In this document: positions 1-9,523 of the stretch, piece after piece
Layout: each line of letters starts with the position of its first letter
Numbering within the stretch: the first letter of the stretch is position 1
Assembly: GCA_947445215.1 (NCBI GenBank)
Contig: CANFDA010000002.1
Coordinates: 1-53,901, forward strand
Direction of reading: 5' to 3'
DNA length: 53,901 nt
Origin: Alphaproteobacteria bacterium
GTDB lineage: Bacteria > Pseudomonadota > Alphaproteobacteria > Micropepsales > Micropepsaceae
Translations under genes and position numbers: made by a program
The notes under the pieces: model-generated
The model's database searches: none
The model's input: the letters and a program-made list of their open reading frames with translations, nothing else
Told to the model about the DNA's origin: nothing

Positions 1-68
1 ATGTCCCCCGCCGCTCCATCGAGGAGGCGGCGGCGGTGATGAATTTGCTGACCGAGAAGCGCGCGTGA
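1..68 (+). CDS. 3' end of pyruvate,phosphate dikinase/PEP synthase regulatory protein (PpsR/DUF299 family), truncated by window edge
   Basis: Frame 3 translation ...VPRRSIEEAAAVMNLLTEKRA*, resembling the C-terminal RRSIEE(T/A)AA motif of the family; position immediately upstream of maf fits. Confidence 0.65.
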   Translation, partial: VPRRSIEEAAAVMNLLTEKRA

Positions 69-739
69 CACTGATGCCCACTTCTCTTGTCTTGGCCTCC
101 GGCAGCGCCAGCCGGTCGGCGCTGCTGCGCGAGGCGGGCGTCGATCTGATCAAGGACCCTGCCGAAATCGATGAAGCCGCGCTGATGCGCCGGCTTTTCT
201 TAGCGAGCAAAGCGAGCTTAGAAAACCCGAGCGCCACGGAGGGCCGCTATAGCAGCCCGAGCGGGCAGCCGGGCGAACCGGCGGACATCGTCGCCCGTGT
301 GCTGGCCGAGGAAAAAGCGAAAGCCGTCTCGCGCCGCCATCCCGGGGCGCTGGTGCTGGGTGGGGACTCGGTGCTGGATTTTGACGGTGACCTGATCAGC
401 AAAAGCCCGGACGCAGCGGCGGCGCGGGCACTGCTGGCGCGGCTGTCGGGCAAGACCCACCGTATTGTTTCCGCCGTGGCGCTGGTGCGCGATAGGCAGA
501 TCGTCTGGACCCATGTCGGCGAAGGGCGGCTGACCATGCGGCGTTTAAGCCCGGATTTCCTTGACGCCTATCTGGAGGCCGAATGCCCGGCCATTCTTGC
601 ATCGGTGGGCTGCTATCATCTGGAGGGGCGCGGGGCGCAGCTTTTCGATAAGGTGGATGGCGATTATTTCTCCATCCTCGGCCTGCCGCTGCTTCCCGTG
701 CTGGCGGCATTGCGAGAGCAAGGCGTCCTGAAGACATGA
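65..739 (+). CDS. maf: Maf-like nucleotide pyrophosphatase
   Basis: LVLASGSASRSALL N-terminus, GGDSVL and GKTHRIVSAVALV motifs; contains an extra ~25 aa segment. Confidence 0.9.
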   Translation: MTLMPTSLVLASGSASRSALLREAGVDLIKDPAEIDEAALMRRLFLASKASLENPSATEGRYSSPSGQPGEPADIVARVLAEEKAKAVSRRHPGALVLGGDSVLDFDGDLISKSPDAAAARALLARLSGKTHRIVSAVALVRDRQIVWTHVGEGRLTMRRLSPDFLDAYLEAECPAILASVGCYHLEGRGAQLFDKVDGDYFSILGLPLLPVLAALREQGVLKT

Positions 740-1575
740 AGCGCGCAGGCATTATCGGCTGGCCCGTCGCCCATTCGCTCTCGCCGGCGCTGCATGGCTA
801 TTGGTTGCGCGAGCTTGGCATCGACGGCGAGATGGTGCGCCTGCCTGCCACGCCGGAGGACTTCGCCGCCGAAATCGCGCGCGTGCGCGAGGCCGGGTTT
901 GCCGGCGTCAATGTCACCGTGCCCCACAAGGAAGCTGCCTTCGCGCTGGCCGACAGCAATGACGAGGCGGCGCAACTGGTGGGTGCGTCCAACCTACTGG
1001 TGTTCGGCGAAGACGGTATCACAGGCTTCAACACTGATTTCTACGGGCTGATGGAATCGCTGCGCGAGAATATCGGCGCGCTCACCAGCAAGACCGTAAT
1101 CCTGCTGGGCGCGGGCGGCGCCGCGCGCGGCGCTGTGCTCGCTCTCGATATGCTGGGCGCGGAAACCATTCATATTCTCAACCGCGATCCCGCGCGGGCG
1201 GAAACGCTGGCGGCGATGCTGGCGCCGCAAATGCCGGACACCGAATTGGCGCCGGGCGCGCTGTCTGACTGGAACGACGCCGCCTTCGACGCCGCCTTGG
1301 TGGTCAACAGCACCAGTGCCGGCATGGGCAGCAATCCGCCTCTGGCGCTTGATCTGTCTCTGCTGCTACCCGACGCGCTGGTTTGCGACATCGTCTACAA
1401 TCCGCTGGAAACCCCTTTGCTAAAGGACGCGGTGGCACGCGGTCTGCTCACCATCGACGGGCTGGGGATGCTGATGCACCAGGCGGTGCCGTCCTTTGAA
1501 GCCTTTTTCGGGGCGCGGCCCGAAGTGACGCCCGGCCTGCGCGCCGCGTTAGTCGAGGCGCTGAATGGGCGCTAG
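736..1575 (+). CDS. aroE: Shikimate dehydrogenase
   Basis: GWPVAHSLSPALHGYWL, NVTVPHKE, GAGGAARGAV, NSTSAGM motifs. Confidence 0.95.
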   Translation: MKRAGIIGWPVAHSLSPALHGYWLRELGIDGEMVRLPATPEDFAAEIARVREAGFAGVNVTVPHKEAAFALADSNDEAAQLVGASNLLVFGEDGITGFNTDFYGLMESLRENIGALTSKTVILLGAGGAARGAVLALDMLGAETIHILNRDPARAETLAAMLAPQMPDTELAPGALSDWNDAAFDAALVVNSTSAGMGSNPPLALDLSLLLPDALVCDIVYNPLETPLLKDAVARGLLTIDGLGMLMHQAVPSFEAFFGARPEVTPGLRAALVEALNGR

Positions 1576-2161
1576 ACCCTTCATCATCGGCCTCACCGGT
1601 GCGATGGGCATGGGCAAGAGCGCTACCGCCGGCCTGTTTGCGGAGCGCGGCATTCCCGTGTTCGACGCCGACCGCGCCGCGCACGACATCTACGCCAATC
1701 CGGTATCAGTGCAGCGCGATCTTGAAGCCCTGTTTCCCGGCTGCGTCATCGAGGGCAGCATCAGTCGCACCCGCGTCGCCGCCCAGATGACGCCGGAAAA
1801 GCTGGCGCGGCTGGAGGCCCTGATCCATCCCGTGGTGCTGCAGATGCGCGAGCAATTCGTCGGGCATCACGCGGCCGCGCCCATCCTGCTGTTCGACACC
1901 CCCCTGCTGCTGGAGACCGGCGCAAAGGTCGATGCGGTGGTGGTGGCCTCGGCCCCCGAACAGGTTCAGCGCCAGCGGGTGCTGGCGCGGCCCGGCATGA
2001 CGGAAGCGAAATTCGCCGCCCTTTCGGCCCGCCAGCTCAGCGACGCACAAAAGCGTGCACAGGCGGATTATGTGGTGATGACGGACAAGGGCTTGGATGA
2101 CGCTCACGAACAGGTCAAAATGATTCTCGCGGATATTCGACAGAAAATTTCCCATGCGTGA
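1565..2161 (+). CDS. coaE: Dephospho-CoA kinase
   Basis: GLTGAMGMGKSATAGLF P-loop, FDADRAAHDIY, DTPLLLETGA. Confidence 0.94.
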   Translation: MGARPFIIGLTGAMGMGKSATAGLFAERGIPVFDADRAAHDIYANPVSVQRDLEALFPGCVIEGSISRTRVAAQMTPEKLARLEALIHPVVLQMREQFVGHHAAAPILLFDTPLLLETGAKVDAVVVASAPEQVQRQRVLARPGMTEAKFAALSARQLSDAQKRAQADYVVMTDKGLDDAHEQVKMILADIRQKISHA

Positions 2162-2843
2162 GATCGTTTTCGACACCGAAACCACGGGCTTCGAACCCAG
2201 TGATGGTCACCGCATCGTGGAAATCGGCCTGGTCGAACTGGTGGATCACTTCCCCACCGGGAACGAACTGCGCTTCTACCTGAACCCTGAACGGGAAGTG
2301 CCGATCGAATCGCAGCGGGTGCACGGCCTCTCCAACGGCTTCCTCGCCGACAAACCGCTCTTTGCCGCCGTGGCGGATGAAATCCTCGCCTTTATCGGCG
2401 ACGCGCCGCTGGTGATCCACAATGCCAGCTTCGACATCAAGTTCATCAATGCCGAACTGGCGCGCTGTGGGCATCCACCCATCCCGCTGCACCGGGCCAT
2501 CGACACCATCGAGATCGCCAAGCGCAAATTGCCGGGCGCGCGCTATTCGCTGGACGAATTGTGCAAGCGCTTCGCCATCGACCTGTCAGCCCGCACCAAG
2601 CATGGCGCGCTGCTGGACTGCCAGCTGACGGCGCAGGTCTATCTGGAGCTGATCGGCGGGCGGCAAAAAGGCTTCTCGCTCGCGCCCGCCGAGATCGCGG
2701 CCTCCGCCGCGCAAGGCCCCGGCCCGGCGCGCAAGCGCCCCGTCCGGCTACCCTCGCTGCTCACCGAAGAGGAGCAGGCGCGCCACGCCGCCTTCATCGC
2801 CAAGGAGCTTGGCGACAAGCCGTTATGGCTGAAATCCGCTTGA
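2154..2843 (+). CDS. dnaQ: DNA polymerase III epsilon subunit (3'-5' exonuclease)
   Basis: REIVFDTETTGFEPSDGHRIVEIG, VIHNASFDIKFIN, KHGALLDCQLTAQVYLEL. Confidence 0.95.
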   Translation: MREIVFDTETTGFEPSDGHRIVEIGLVELVDHFPTGNELRFYLNPEREVPIESQRVHGLSNGFLADKPLFAAVADEILAFIGDAPLVIHNASFDIKFINAELARCGHPPIPLHRAIDTIEIAKRKLPGARYSLDELCKRFAIDLSARTKHGALLDCQLTAQVYLELIGGRQKGFSLAPAEIAASAAQGPGPARKRPVRLPSLLTEEEQARHAAFIAKELGDKPLWLKSA

Positions 2844-2847
2844 TGTA

Positions 2848-3324
2848 TTAGGCTGTCCCGACGGCCGGACCCTGGATGCCACCCGCCGCCAGCTTGCTCT
2901 GGTAGAGCGCGGCGAAGTCGATCGGGTCGATCATCAGGGGTGGCATGCCGCCGTCGCGCACCACATCGGCGACGATGCGGCGGGCGAAGGGGAACAGCAT
3001 GTGCGGTGCCTGGATCAGCAGCAGTGGTTGTAGCATGTCGTCCGGAATGCCGACGATGCGGAACAGGCCGGCATAGGCCAGTTCCATCAGGAACACGGTC
3101 TTCTCGCCCTGCTTGGCGCTGACGCGCAGCTTGAGCTCGACTTCGAAATGCTCCTCGTCGCCGCGGCGGGCCTGCAGGTCCACGCCTAGATCGATCTGGG
3201 GGCCCTGGTTCATCAGCGCCGGGGCGCCGGGGTTCTCGAAGGAGAGGTCCTTGATGTACTGGGCGACGATGCCGACCCCAGCCTGGGCTTCGCCGGTCTC
3301 GGGCGTCTTGCCTTCTTCGCTCAT
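2848..3324 (-). CDS. secB: Protein-export chaperone SecB
   Basis: QYIKDLSFENPGAP, FPFARRIVADVVRDGGMPPLMIDPIDFAALY; start taken as MSEEGK. Confidence 0.95.
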   Translation of the reverse strand: MSEEGKTPETGEAQAGVGIVAQYIKDLSFENPGAPALMNQGPQIDLGVDLQARRGDEEHFEVELKLRVSAKQGEKTVFLMELAYAGLFRIVGIPDDMLQPLLLIQAPHMLFPFARRIVADVVRDGGMPPLMIDPIDFAALYQSKLAAGGIQGPAVGTA

Positions 3325-3479
3325 GGTTCTTTCCTTCATTTACGCAAATGCGGGCCGGGCGCTACCATGGTTTCCGCCGGGCTGACAAGGAGAAGCCCAA
3401 AAGGGATACTTTCAAAGCGGCGCTTTCCAGCGGGAAACAGGCGGTTTAGGATCCACGCCCCAATTTCCTAGGTCGCGTT

Positions 3480-4094
3480 ATGTCGGAATCCCAGTTGATC
3501 ATCCTTGGCGTCGCCGCCATCGTCGCGGTGGGCGTGTTTGTACGCCTTTTCATGGTGCTGGGCCGCCGGAACGAGGTCGAACCACCGCCGCGCGTGCCCG
3601 GATGGGTGGGGGGTGGCCAGGCGGAACCTGCCAGCACTGAACCGGCCCGGCCCGTTCCGGCCCCGGCCCAGCTTCCAGACACGCCCGGCCTGTTCGAGAT
3701 CCAGATGGCGGACAAGGATTTCGATGCAGGCAAGTTCCTGGACGGCGCACGCGCCGCCTACGGCATGATCGTCACCGCCTTCGAGAAGGGCGACCGCGAC
3801 GCGCTGAAGCCGCTGGTCTCGCCCGAAGTGCTGGAAGGTTTTTCCACCGCCATCACAGCGCGCGGTACCGCGCCCGCGCGCTTCAACTTTGCCTCGGTGC
3901 GCGAGGCGCGCCTTACCTCGGCGTCGGTGCATGACGGCTTGATGGAAATTACCGTCGCCTTCACGGCGGCCTTCGAGACTACCGAAGGCGTGGGCGCGCC
4001 GCATGAAGTGACCGACCGCTGGATCTTCCAGCGCAGCGTGGGCGCCGCTGACCCCAACTGGACGCTGGTGGCCACCGCGGGCGAGGAGCAATGA
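3480..4094 (+). CDS. Tim44/TimA domain-containing protein
   Basis: N-terminal TM segment plus Tim44-like C-terminal domain (F..GARAAYGMIVTAFEKGDRDALKPLVSPEV); located between secB and mltA. Confidence 0.85.
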   Translation: MSESQLIILGVAAIVAVGVFVRLFMVLGRRNEVEPPPRVPGWVGGGQAEPASTEPARPVPAPAQLPDTPGLFEIQMADKDFDAGKFLDGARAAYGMIVTAFEKGDRDALKPLVSPEVLEGFSTAITARGTAPARFNFASVREARLTSASVHDGLMEITVAFTAAFETTEGVGAPHEVTDRWIFQRSVGAADPNWTLVATAGEEQ

Positions 4095-5335
4095 GGCATC
4101 TCTTCGGCGCGGTCCTGCTGGCGCCGTTGCTGGCGGGTTGCGCCGTCCGGCCGCCTGTACCGGCACCGGCTCCTCTACCACCGCCCGTTGCTGCAGCTGT
4201 GCCTGCGCCGCCTGCGGCACCCGTTGTTGCGCAGCCCGCACCGCCCCCCCCCTTCCGTCTGACGCGCGCCGTCTTTACTGATCTGCCGGACTGGAGCACC
4301 AGCAACTTCGACGACGCCCGCGCCTCCTTTCGCCGGGGTTGCGCAGCGCTGACGCGGCGCAGCGCCGACAGCGCCCTCAGCGGCACAGGCCATGCGGGCA
4401 ATGCGGGCGACTGGACTACCGTCTGCAACGACACTGGCACTGCCAGCCGCCCATTCTTTGAAACGCGCTTCACGCCCTATGCCATCAGCGCGGGCGCGGA
4501 AGCGGGCGGGCTTTTCACCGGCTATTACGAGCCGCTGCTGGAAGCGTCCCTGACGCGCGGCGGCATCTATCAGACTCCCGTCTATGGGCTTCCCACTGAC
4601 CTGGTGCAGGCCAACCTCAGCGCCTTCAACAGCAAATATGCTGGCGAGCGCATCTCCGGCCGGGTCGAGAATGGGCGGCTGGTGCCCTATGCCAATCGCG
4701 CCGAAATCAACGCCAGGCCACCGCAGGCGCAGATACTGTTATGGGCCGCCGATCCGGTGGCGGCGTTCTTTCTCGAGATTCAGGGCTCGGGCCGCGCCCG
4801 GCTGCCCGATGGACGCATGCTGCGGCTGGCCTATGCCGGCGGCAATGGCCGCGCCTATACCGCCATCGGCCGCACGCTGATCAATGAAGGCCAGCTGACG
4901 CGCAAGACGGTCTCGCTGCAAACCATCCGCGCCTGGCTGAAGGCCAATCCGGCGCAGGCACGGCGGGTGATGGAAACCAACGAATCTTACGTCTTCTTCG
5001 CGCGGGAGGAACTGGCCGCCGGTGTGTCCGGCCCCAATGGCACGCTGGGCGTACCGCTGACGCCGCGTGCCAGCCTGGCCATCGACTCGCGGTTGAATGC
5101 GCTGGGCGCACCCTTCTTTGTGGTGGCCGACGGCCGCGATCCGGTGCGCGGCCTGATGATGGGGCAGGACACCGGCGGCGCGATAAGGGGCGCGGTGCGC
5201 GGCGATATCTTTTTCGGCTTCGGCGATGAGGCAGAAAGCCGGGCGGGGATGATGAATGCGCCGGGACGGCTCTATGTCCTGTTGCCCAACGAGATCGCGG
5301 CCAAAATCGGAGCCGCGCGCGACTATCCCCTATGA
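4091..5335 (+). CDS. mltA: Membrane-bound lytic murein transglycosylase A
   Basis: Lipoprotein signal (LLAGCAV), FTGYYEP, FFLEIQGSGRARLPDG, GVPLTPRASLAIDSR, QDTGGAIRGAVRGDIFFG. Confidence 0.95.
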   Translation: MRHLFGAVLLAPLLAGCAVRPPVPAPAPLPPPVAAAVPAPPAAPVVAQPAPPPPFRLTRAVFTDLPDWSTSNFDDARASFRRGCAALTRRSADSALSGTGHAGNAGDWTTVCNDTGTASRPFFETRFTPYAISAGAEAGGLFTGYYEPLLEASLTRGGIYQTPVYGLPTDLVQANLSAFNSKYAGERISGRVENGRLVPYANRAEINARPPQAQILLWAADPVAAFFLEIQGSGRARLPDGRMLRLAYAGGNGRAYTAIGRTLINEGQLTRKTVSLQTIRAWLKANPAQARRVMETNESYVFFAREELAAGVSGPNGTLGVPLTPRASLAIDSRLNALGAPFFVVADGRDPVRGLMMGQDTGGAIRGAVRGDIFFGFGDEAESRAGMMNAPGRLYVLLPNEIAAKIGAARDYPL

Positions 5336-5859
5336 AGCGCAACACCACCCGCCCCGGCGCCGACAGGCGCCCAACGGAATTTGAGCGCAAGGAGTTCGAA
5401 GAGGATTTCCGCCTCAACCGTCCGATCAAGCCGAAGGTGGCTAAGCGCGCCGAGAAGGCGTCCGGCCGCAGTGGCGCCCCCTGCGCCGCGAATGCGGCGC
5501 AAAAAGAAAAATTGGATGGCAACGCCCAGGACCGGCTCGATCGTGGCCTGATCGCGCCCGACGCCACGCTTGATCTGCATGGCATGACCCAGAACGCGGC
5601 GCATCGCGCCTTACAGAATTATCTGCGCGGGGCGCGTGAGCGCGGCAACCGCCTGATCGTCGTGGTGACGGGCAAGGGCAATCCGCGCGCCGCCGACGCG
5701 GCGGCCTGGACGCAAAGTCCGCACGGCGTGCTGAAGGATATGGTACCGCGCTGGCTGGCCGAACCGGGGGCGGCGCAATGGATCGCCCGGGTGCAGCCCG
5801 CCCATATCCGCCATGGCGGCGGCGGCGCGCTGTACGTTTATTTGCGGAAGAGCCGATGA
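5332..5859 (+). CDS. Smr/MutS2-C domain protein
   Basis: TLDLHGMTQNAAHRAL, VVTGKGNP..., GVLKDMVPRWL. Confidence 0.9.
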   Translation: MKRNTTRPGADRRPTEFERKEFEEDFRLNRPIKPKVAKRAEKASGRSGAPCAANAAQKEKLDGNAQDRLDRGLIAPDATLDLHGMTQNAAHRALQNYLRGARERGNRLIVVVTGKGNPRAADAAAWTQSPHGVLKDMVPRWLAEPGAAQWIARVQPAHIRHGGGGALYVYLRKSR

Positions 5860-6272
5860 GACAGCAATTCCACACGGTCGCGTTGCAGACGCGCGGCGCG
5901 CGCCTTTACGAGTTCACGCGCGATGCTGAAACCTTTGTGCGGGCCAGCGGCATCGCGGACGGGCTGCTGACCTGCTTCATCCGCCACACTTCGGCCTCGC
6001 TGCTGATCCAGGAGAATGCCGATCCCAATGTACAGCGCGATCTGATCGACGCCTTTGACCGCCTCGTGCCGCAGGATTTCGACTATGTCCATGATGACGA
6101 GGGGCCGGACGACATGCCCTCGCACATCAAGAGCGCGCTGACGCAGGTTTCCATCGGCGTGCCGGTGCGCGGCGGCCAGATGGTGCTGGGCACCTGGCAG
6201 GGGCTTTACTTGTTCGAGCATCGCACCGCGCCGCATGGACGCGAAGTGCTGCTGCATATCGTCGGCGACTAG
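5856..6272 (+). CDS. YjbQ/UPF0047 family protein (secondary thiamine-phosphate synthase-like)
   Basis: TCFIRHTSASLLIQENADPNVQRDL, GTWQGLYLFEHR. Confidence 0.92.
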   Translation: MRQQFHTVALQTRGARLYEFTRDAETFVRASGIADGLLTCFIRHTSASLLIQENADPNVQRDLIDAFDRLVPQDFDYVHDDEGPDDMPSHIKSALTQVSIGVPVRGGQMVLGTWQGLYLFEHRTAPHGREVLLHIVGD

Positions 6273-7270
6273 ATCAGGCTGTTTTTCTCGGCCAGTTCGC
6301 GCAAGGAAACTTCCGGCCGCGCGCCGTAATGCGAGATCACTTCCGCCGCCGCCAGGCAGCCCAACTTGCCGCAATCGGCGAGCGACTTGCCGTGGGTCAG
6401 GCCATAAAGCACGCCGGCCGCGAACTGGTCGCCCGCGCCGGTGGTGTCCATCAGCTTCGACGCCGGGGCCGCTGGCACTTCGTGCACGCCGTTGCCATGG
6501 ACGATGACGCAGCCTTTTTCCGAGCGCGTCAGCGCGGCGACGCCGCCCCAGGCCTTCATGCGCTCCACCACCTGGTCGAAGCTGTTCACCTGGAACAGGG
6601 CGTGGGCCTCGTCCTCATTGGCGAAGAGAATGTCCACTTCGTTTTGGAACAGATGTAGGAATTCATCGCGGAAGCGGCCGACGCAAAAGCTGTCCGACAG
6701 CGTCAGGGCGATCTTGTTGCCGGCTTCGTGCGCGATCTTCATCGCCTTGCGCGAGGCGTCCTTGGCGGCGGGCTCGTCCCAGAGATAGCCTTCGACATAG
6801 GTGATTTCGGCGGCGGCGATCTCGTGCGGGAAAACATCTTCCGGTGTCAGTTCGCGGCAGGCGCCCAGATAGGTGTTCATGCTGCGCTGGCCGTCCGGCG
6901 TCACCGCGATCAGGCTGCTAGCCGTGGCCGAGCCCTTGTTGCCCAGCGGCGTGGAATAATCGATGCCCAGCGACTTCATGCTGGACGAGAACACCGCGCC
7001 CAGCCGGTCGGCATGCACCTTGCCGACATAGACGCCCTTGGCGCCCAGCGAGGCCAAGCCCGCCATGCTGTTGGCGAGGCTGCCACCGGCGGCTTCATGG
7101 CCCTTGCCCGCCGTTTCGAGCGCTTTATTGAGTTCGAAGGCGCGGAATTCGTCGGTCAGGGTCATCGCGCCCTTGGCGATCTTGTGCTCGAGCAGGAAGG
7201 CGTCATCGACGCTGGCGAAGATGTCGACGATGGCGTTTCCGAGACCGGCGACATGATACTTGTGCGGCAT
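6269..7270 (-). CDS. Adenosine kinase / PfkB-family sugar kinase
   Basis: VAGLGNAIVDIFASVDD, GGSLANSMAGLASLG, MDTTGAGDQFAAGVLYGLT (PfkB signature); start at MPHKYH. Confidence 0.9.
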   Translation of the reverse strand: MPHKYHVAGLGNAIVDIFASVDDAFLLEHKIAKGAMTLTDEFRAFELNKALETAGKGHEAAGGSLANSMAGLASLGAKGVYVGKVHADRLGAVFSSSMKSLGIDYSTPLGNKGSATASSLIAVTPDGQRSMNTYLGACRELTPEDVFPHEIAAAEITYVEGYLWDEPAAKDASRKAMKIAHEAGNKIALTLSDSFCVGRFRDEFLHLFQNEVDILFANEDEAHALFQVNSFDQVVERMKAWGGVAALTRSEKGCVIVHGNGVHEVPAAPASKLMDTTGAGDQFAAGVLYGLTHGKSLADCGKLGCLAAAEVISHYGARPEVSLRELAEKNSLI

Positions 7271-7366
7271 GGAAATTCCCCAGCGGATGGCTGGGGCGGA
7301 GCCATAAGCGAGCCGCGCGGCCTGTGCAAGGTTGCCCCCGCAGCCCAGGATATGCAGGATAGCGCC

Positions 7367-7759
7367 ATGATCCGCCGCCTGGCTATTTCGGGAATTTTGC
7401 TCGCGCTGGCGGGCTGTGCGCAACAGGGTCGCGCGCCTGCGTCTGCATCCGGCACGCCGCCCCGGCCCGCAATGCCTGCGCCCGCCGTGCCGATCCCGCC
7501 CGCGGGCGAACCGCGCGACTTCGTCAACCTGCCGCCCGCCAATCTGCGCAGTCTTCTGGGCCAGCCCGCCTTTGTACGCCAGGATGGCGGCACCGAGATC
7601 TGGCGTTATGACGGCGCGTCATGCCGAGCGTTTTTCTTTTTCCAGGGACCCGTCGGCAGCCAGACTGTGCGCCATGTCGAAACGCTACCGGCGGGTAGCG
7701 CCAGCGCCGCCGATCCGCTCTGCCTCAACGATTTGCGGGCCTCGCGGCCCGCAAGTTAG
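7367..7759 (+). CDS. Hypothetical lipoprotein
   Basis: MIRRLAISGILLALAGC lipobox, Pro/Ala linker then FVNLPPANLRSLLGQPAFVRQDGGTEIWRYDG. Confidence 0.75.
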   Translation: MIRRLAISGILLALAGCAQQGRAPASASGTPPRPAMPAPAVPIPPAGEPRDFVNLPPANLRSLLGQPAFVRQDGGTEIWRYDGASCRAFFFFQGPVGSQTVRHVETLPAGSASAADPLCLNDLRASRPAS

Positions 7760-8568
7760 TTTTTGGTCGCGCGCCCTGCGGAAAACCGCTCCGCACTTTT
7801 CCGGGCCCCCGCTCCTGCGGGCCGCGAAACCGGCAATTTAATTTTTTTCTCGCCCCGGCTCGCGCCGACGCTCCGGGCTTTCTCCAACAGAGCTTCCTTG
7901 GTTTTGTCCTTGAAGCGGCAGAGATTGCGCACCACGCAAACCGGACACAGCGGCTTGCGCGCAATGCAGGTGTAGCGCCCGTGCAGGATCAACCAGTGAT
8001 GCGCATGCAGCGCATAGGCGTCCGGCACGATTTTCTCCAGCGCCAATTCCACCGCCAGAACACCCTTGCCCGGGGCTAGGCCGGTGCGGTTGGAGACGCG
8101 AAAAATGTGCGTGTCCACCGCCATGGTCTTTTCGCCGAAGGCGGTGTTCAGCACCACATTGGCGGTCTTGCGCCCAACGCCGGGCAGTTCCTGCAAGGCG
8201 TCGCGGTCGCGCGGCACGACGCCATTGTGTTTCTCGACCAGCAGCTTCGCCGCCGCCATGACGTTCTTCGCCTTGCCGCGATACAGCCCGATGGTCTTGA
8301 TGTGCTCGATCAGCGCCTCTTCGCCCAGTGCCAGCACCGCTTCCGGTGTGCTGACCTTTGCGAAAAGCGCCTTGGTCGCCTTGTTCACGCCCTTGTCCGT
8401 GGCCTGCGCCGACAGCGCCACTGCCACTAGCAAGGTGTAGGCGTTACTGTGTTCCAGTTCGGTTTTCGGTTCGGGATTCTGCTTCTTCAGGCGTGCGAAG
8501 AACTCTTCCGCCTCAGCCGGTGACAGGCGCTTGCCTTTTGGTCCCTGGCGGCGCCGCTCGTCGCTCAT
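7756..8568 (-). CDS. nth: Endonuclease III
   Basis: LLVAVALSAQATDKGVN, LPGVGRKTANVVLNTAFGE, VDTHIFRV, Cys cluster C-x6-C-x2-C-x5-C; start at MSDERR; C-terminal tail is encoded by a dispersed repeat. Confidence 0.94.
   Translation of the reverse strand: MSDERRRQGPKGKRLSPAEAEEFFARLKKQNPEPKTELEHSNAYTLLVAVALSAQATDKGVNKATKALFAKVSTPEAVLALGEEALIEHIKTIGLYRGKAKNVMAAAKLLVEKHNGVVPRDRDALQELPGVGRKTANVVLNTAFGEKTMAVDTHIFRVSNRTGLAPGKGVLAVELALEKIVPDAYALHAHHWLILHGRYTCIARKPLCPVCVVRNLCRFKDKTKEALLEKARSVGASRGEKKIKLPVSRPAGAGARKSAERFSAGRATKN
7760..7815 (-). repeat. Dispersed repeat family 1, copy A (overlaps nth 3' end)
   Basis: Reverse strand AAAAGTGCGGAGCGGTTTTCCGCAGGGCGCGCGACCAAAAA, matching the other copies. 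Confidence 0.75.
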
Positions 8569-8650
8569 GGACGTCATGTCCACATCCCTCCTCGCTCCTG
8601 GCTCCTGGCCAGTGACCAAAAATTCTGCGCGCTCCCGGCGGCTAAAGTCC
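8565..8650 (+). repeat. Dispersed repeat family 3, copy A (overlaps nth 5' end)
   Basis: CTCGTCGCTCATGGACGTCATGTCCAC...TCCTGGCCAGTGACCAAAAATTCTGCGCGCTC aligns with 25622-25705. Confidence 0.6.
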
Positions 8651-9445
8651 AAGAACGTCCGTCATGGCGTACATGCCTGGCTTCTTGCCATGGCCCCACT
8701 TGGCGGCGCTCAAGGCGCCATGGGCGAAGATGGTGCGGTCTTCAGCCGTGTGCGACAGGGTGATGCGCTCGCCCATCCCGGCGAAGATCACCGAATGCTC
8801 GCCGACCACCGTGCCGCCGCGCAGGGTGGCGAACCCGATGGTGCCGCCCTCGCGCGCGCCGGTATGGCCGTCGCGCGACTTGACCCAATGCTTGTCGAGC
8901 GAGGTGTCGCGGCCCTTGGCGGCGGAATCGCCCAGCAGCAGCGCTGTACCGGACGGGGCATCGACCTTGTTGCGATGGTGCATTTCCAGCACCTCGATGT
9001 CGTATTCGGGCAGCGAACGGGCCGCGCGCTCCACCAGCGCCGCCAGCAGATTCACGCCCATGCTCATATTGCCCGACTTGACGATCACGGCGTGGCGGGC
9101 GGCGGCCCTGAGGCGATCCTCACCTTTAGCGTCAAAGCCGGTGGTGCCGATGACATGGACGATGCGCGCCTGCGCCGCCAGGTCGGCCAGCATCATCGAC
9201 ACCATCGGGGCGGTGAAATCGACAATGCCCTGCGCTTGGGCCAGCACCGGCAGCGGATCGGCGGTGAGTTTGATGCCATTGGGCTGCATGCCCGACAGGG
9301 TGCCGGAATCCATGCCCAGATTAGGATGGCCTTCCGCTTCCAGCGCGCCGCACAGGGTGATGCCGGAGCCCTGGGCGATCTCGCGGATCAGGGTTCGGCC
9401 CATGCGGCCAGACGCGCCGGCAACGACAAGTTTCACTTCGGACAT
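8642..9445 (-). CDS. dapB: 4-hydroxy-tetrahydrodipicolinate reductase
   Basis: [39 protein letters not shown]. Confidence 0.96.
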   Translation of the reverse strand: MSEVKLVVAGASGRMGRTLIREIAQGSGITLCGALEAEGHPNLGMDSGTLSGMQPNGIKLTADPLPVLAQAQGIVDFTAPMVSMMLADLAAQARIVHVIGTTGFDAKGEDRLRAAARHAVIVKSGNMSMGVNLLAALVERAARSLPEYDIEVLEMHHRNKVDAPSGTALLLGDSAAKGRDTSLDKHWVKSRDGHTGAREGGTIGFATLRGGTVVGEHSVIFAGMGERITLSHTAEDRTIFAHGALSAAKWGHGKKPGMYAMTDVLGL

Positions 9446-9458
9446 GAAAGCCCCCTGT

Positions 9459-9517
9459 GGAGCGACGGCCTGGGAAAGTGCGAAGCGGTTTTCCGTAGGC
9501 CGCGCGAAAATTAAAAA
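9459..9517 (+). repeat. Dispersed repeat family 1, copy B (dapB-grpE intergenic)
   Basis: AAAGTGCGAAGCGGTTTTCCGTAGGCCGCGCGAAAATT on + strand, near-identical to copy A on - strand. Confidence 0.75.
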
Positions 9518-9523
9518 ATAACG

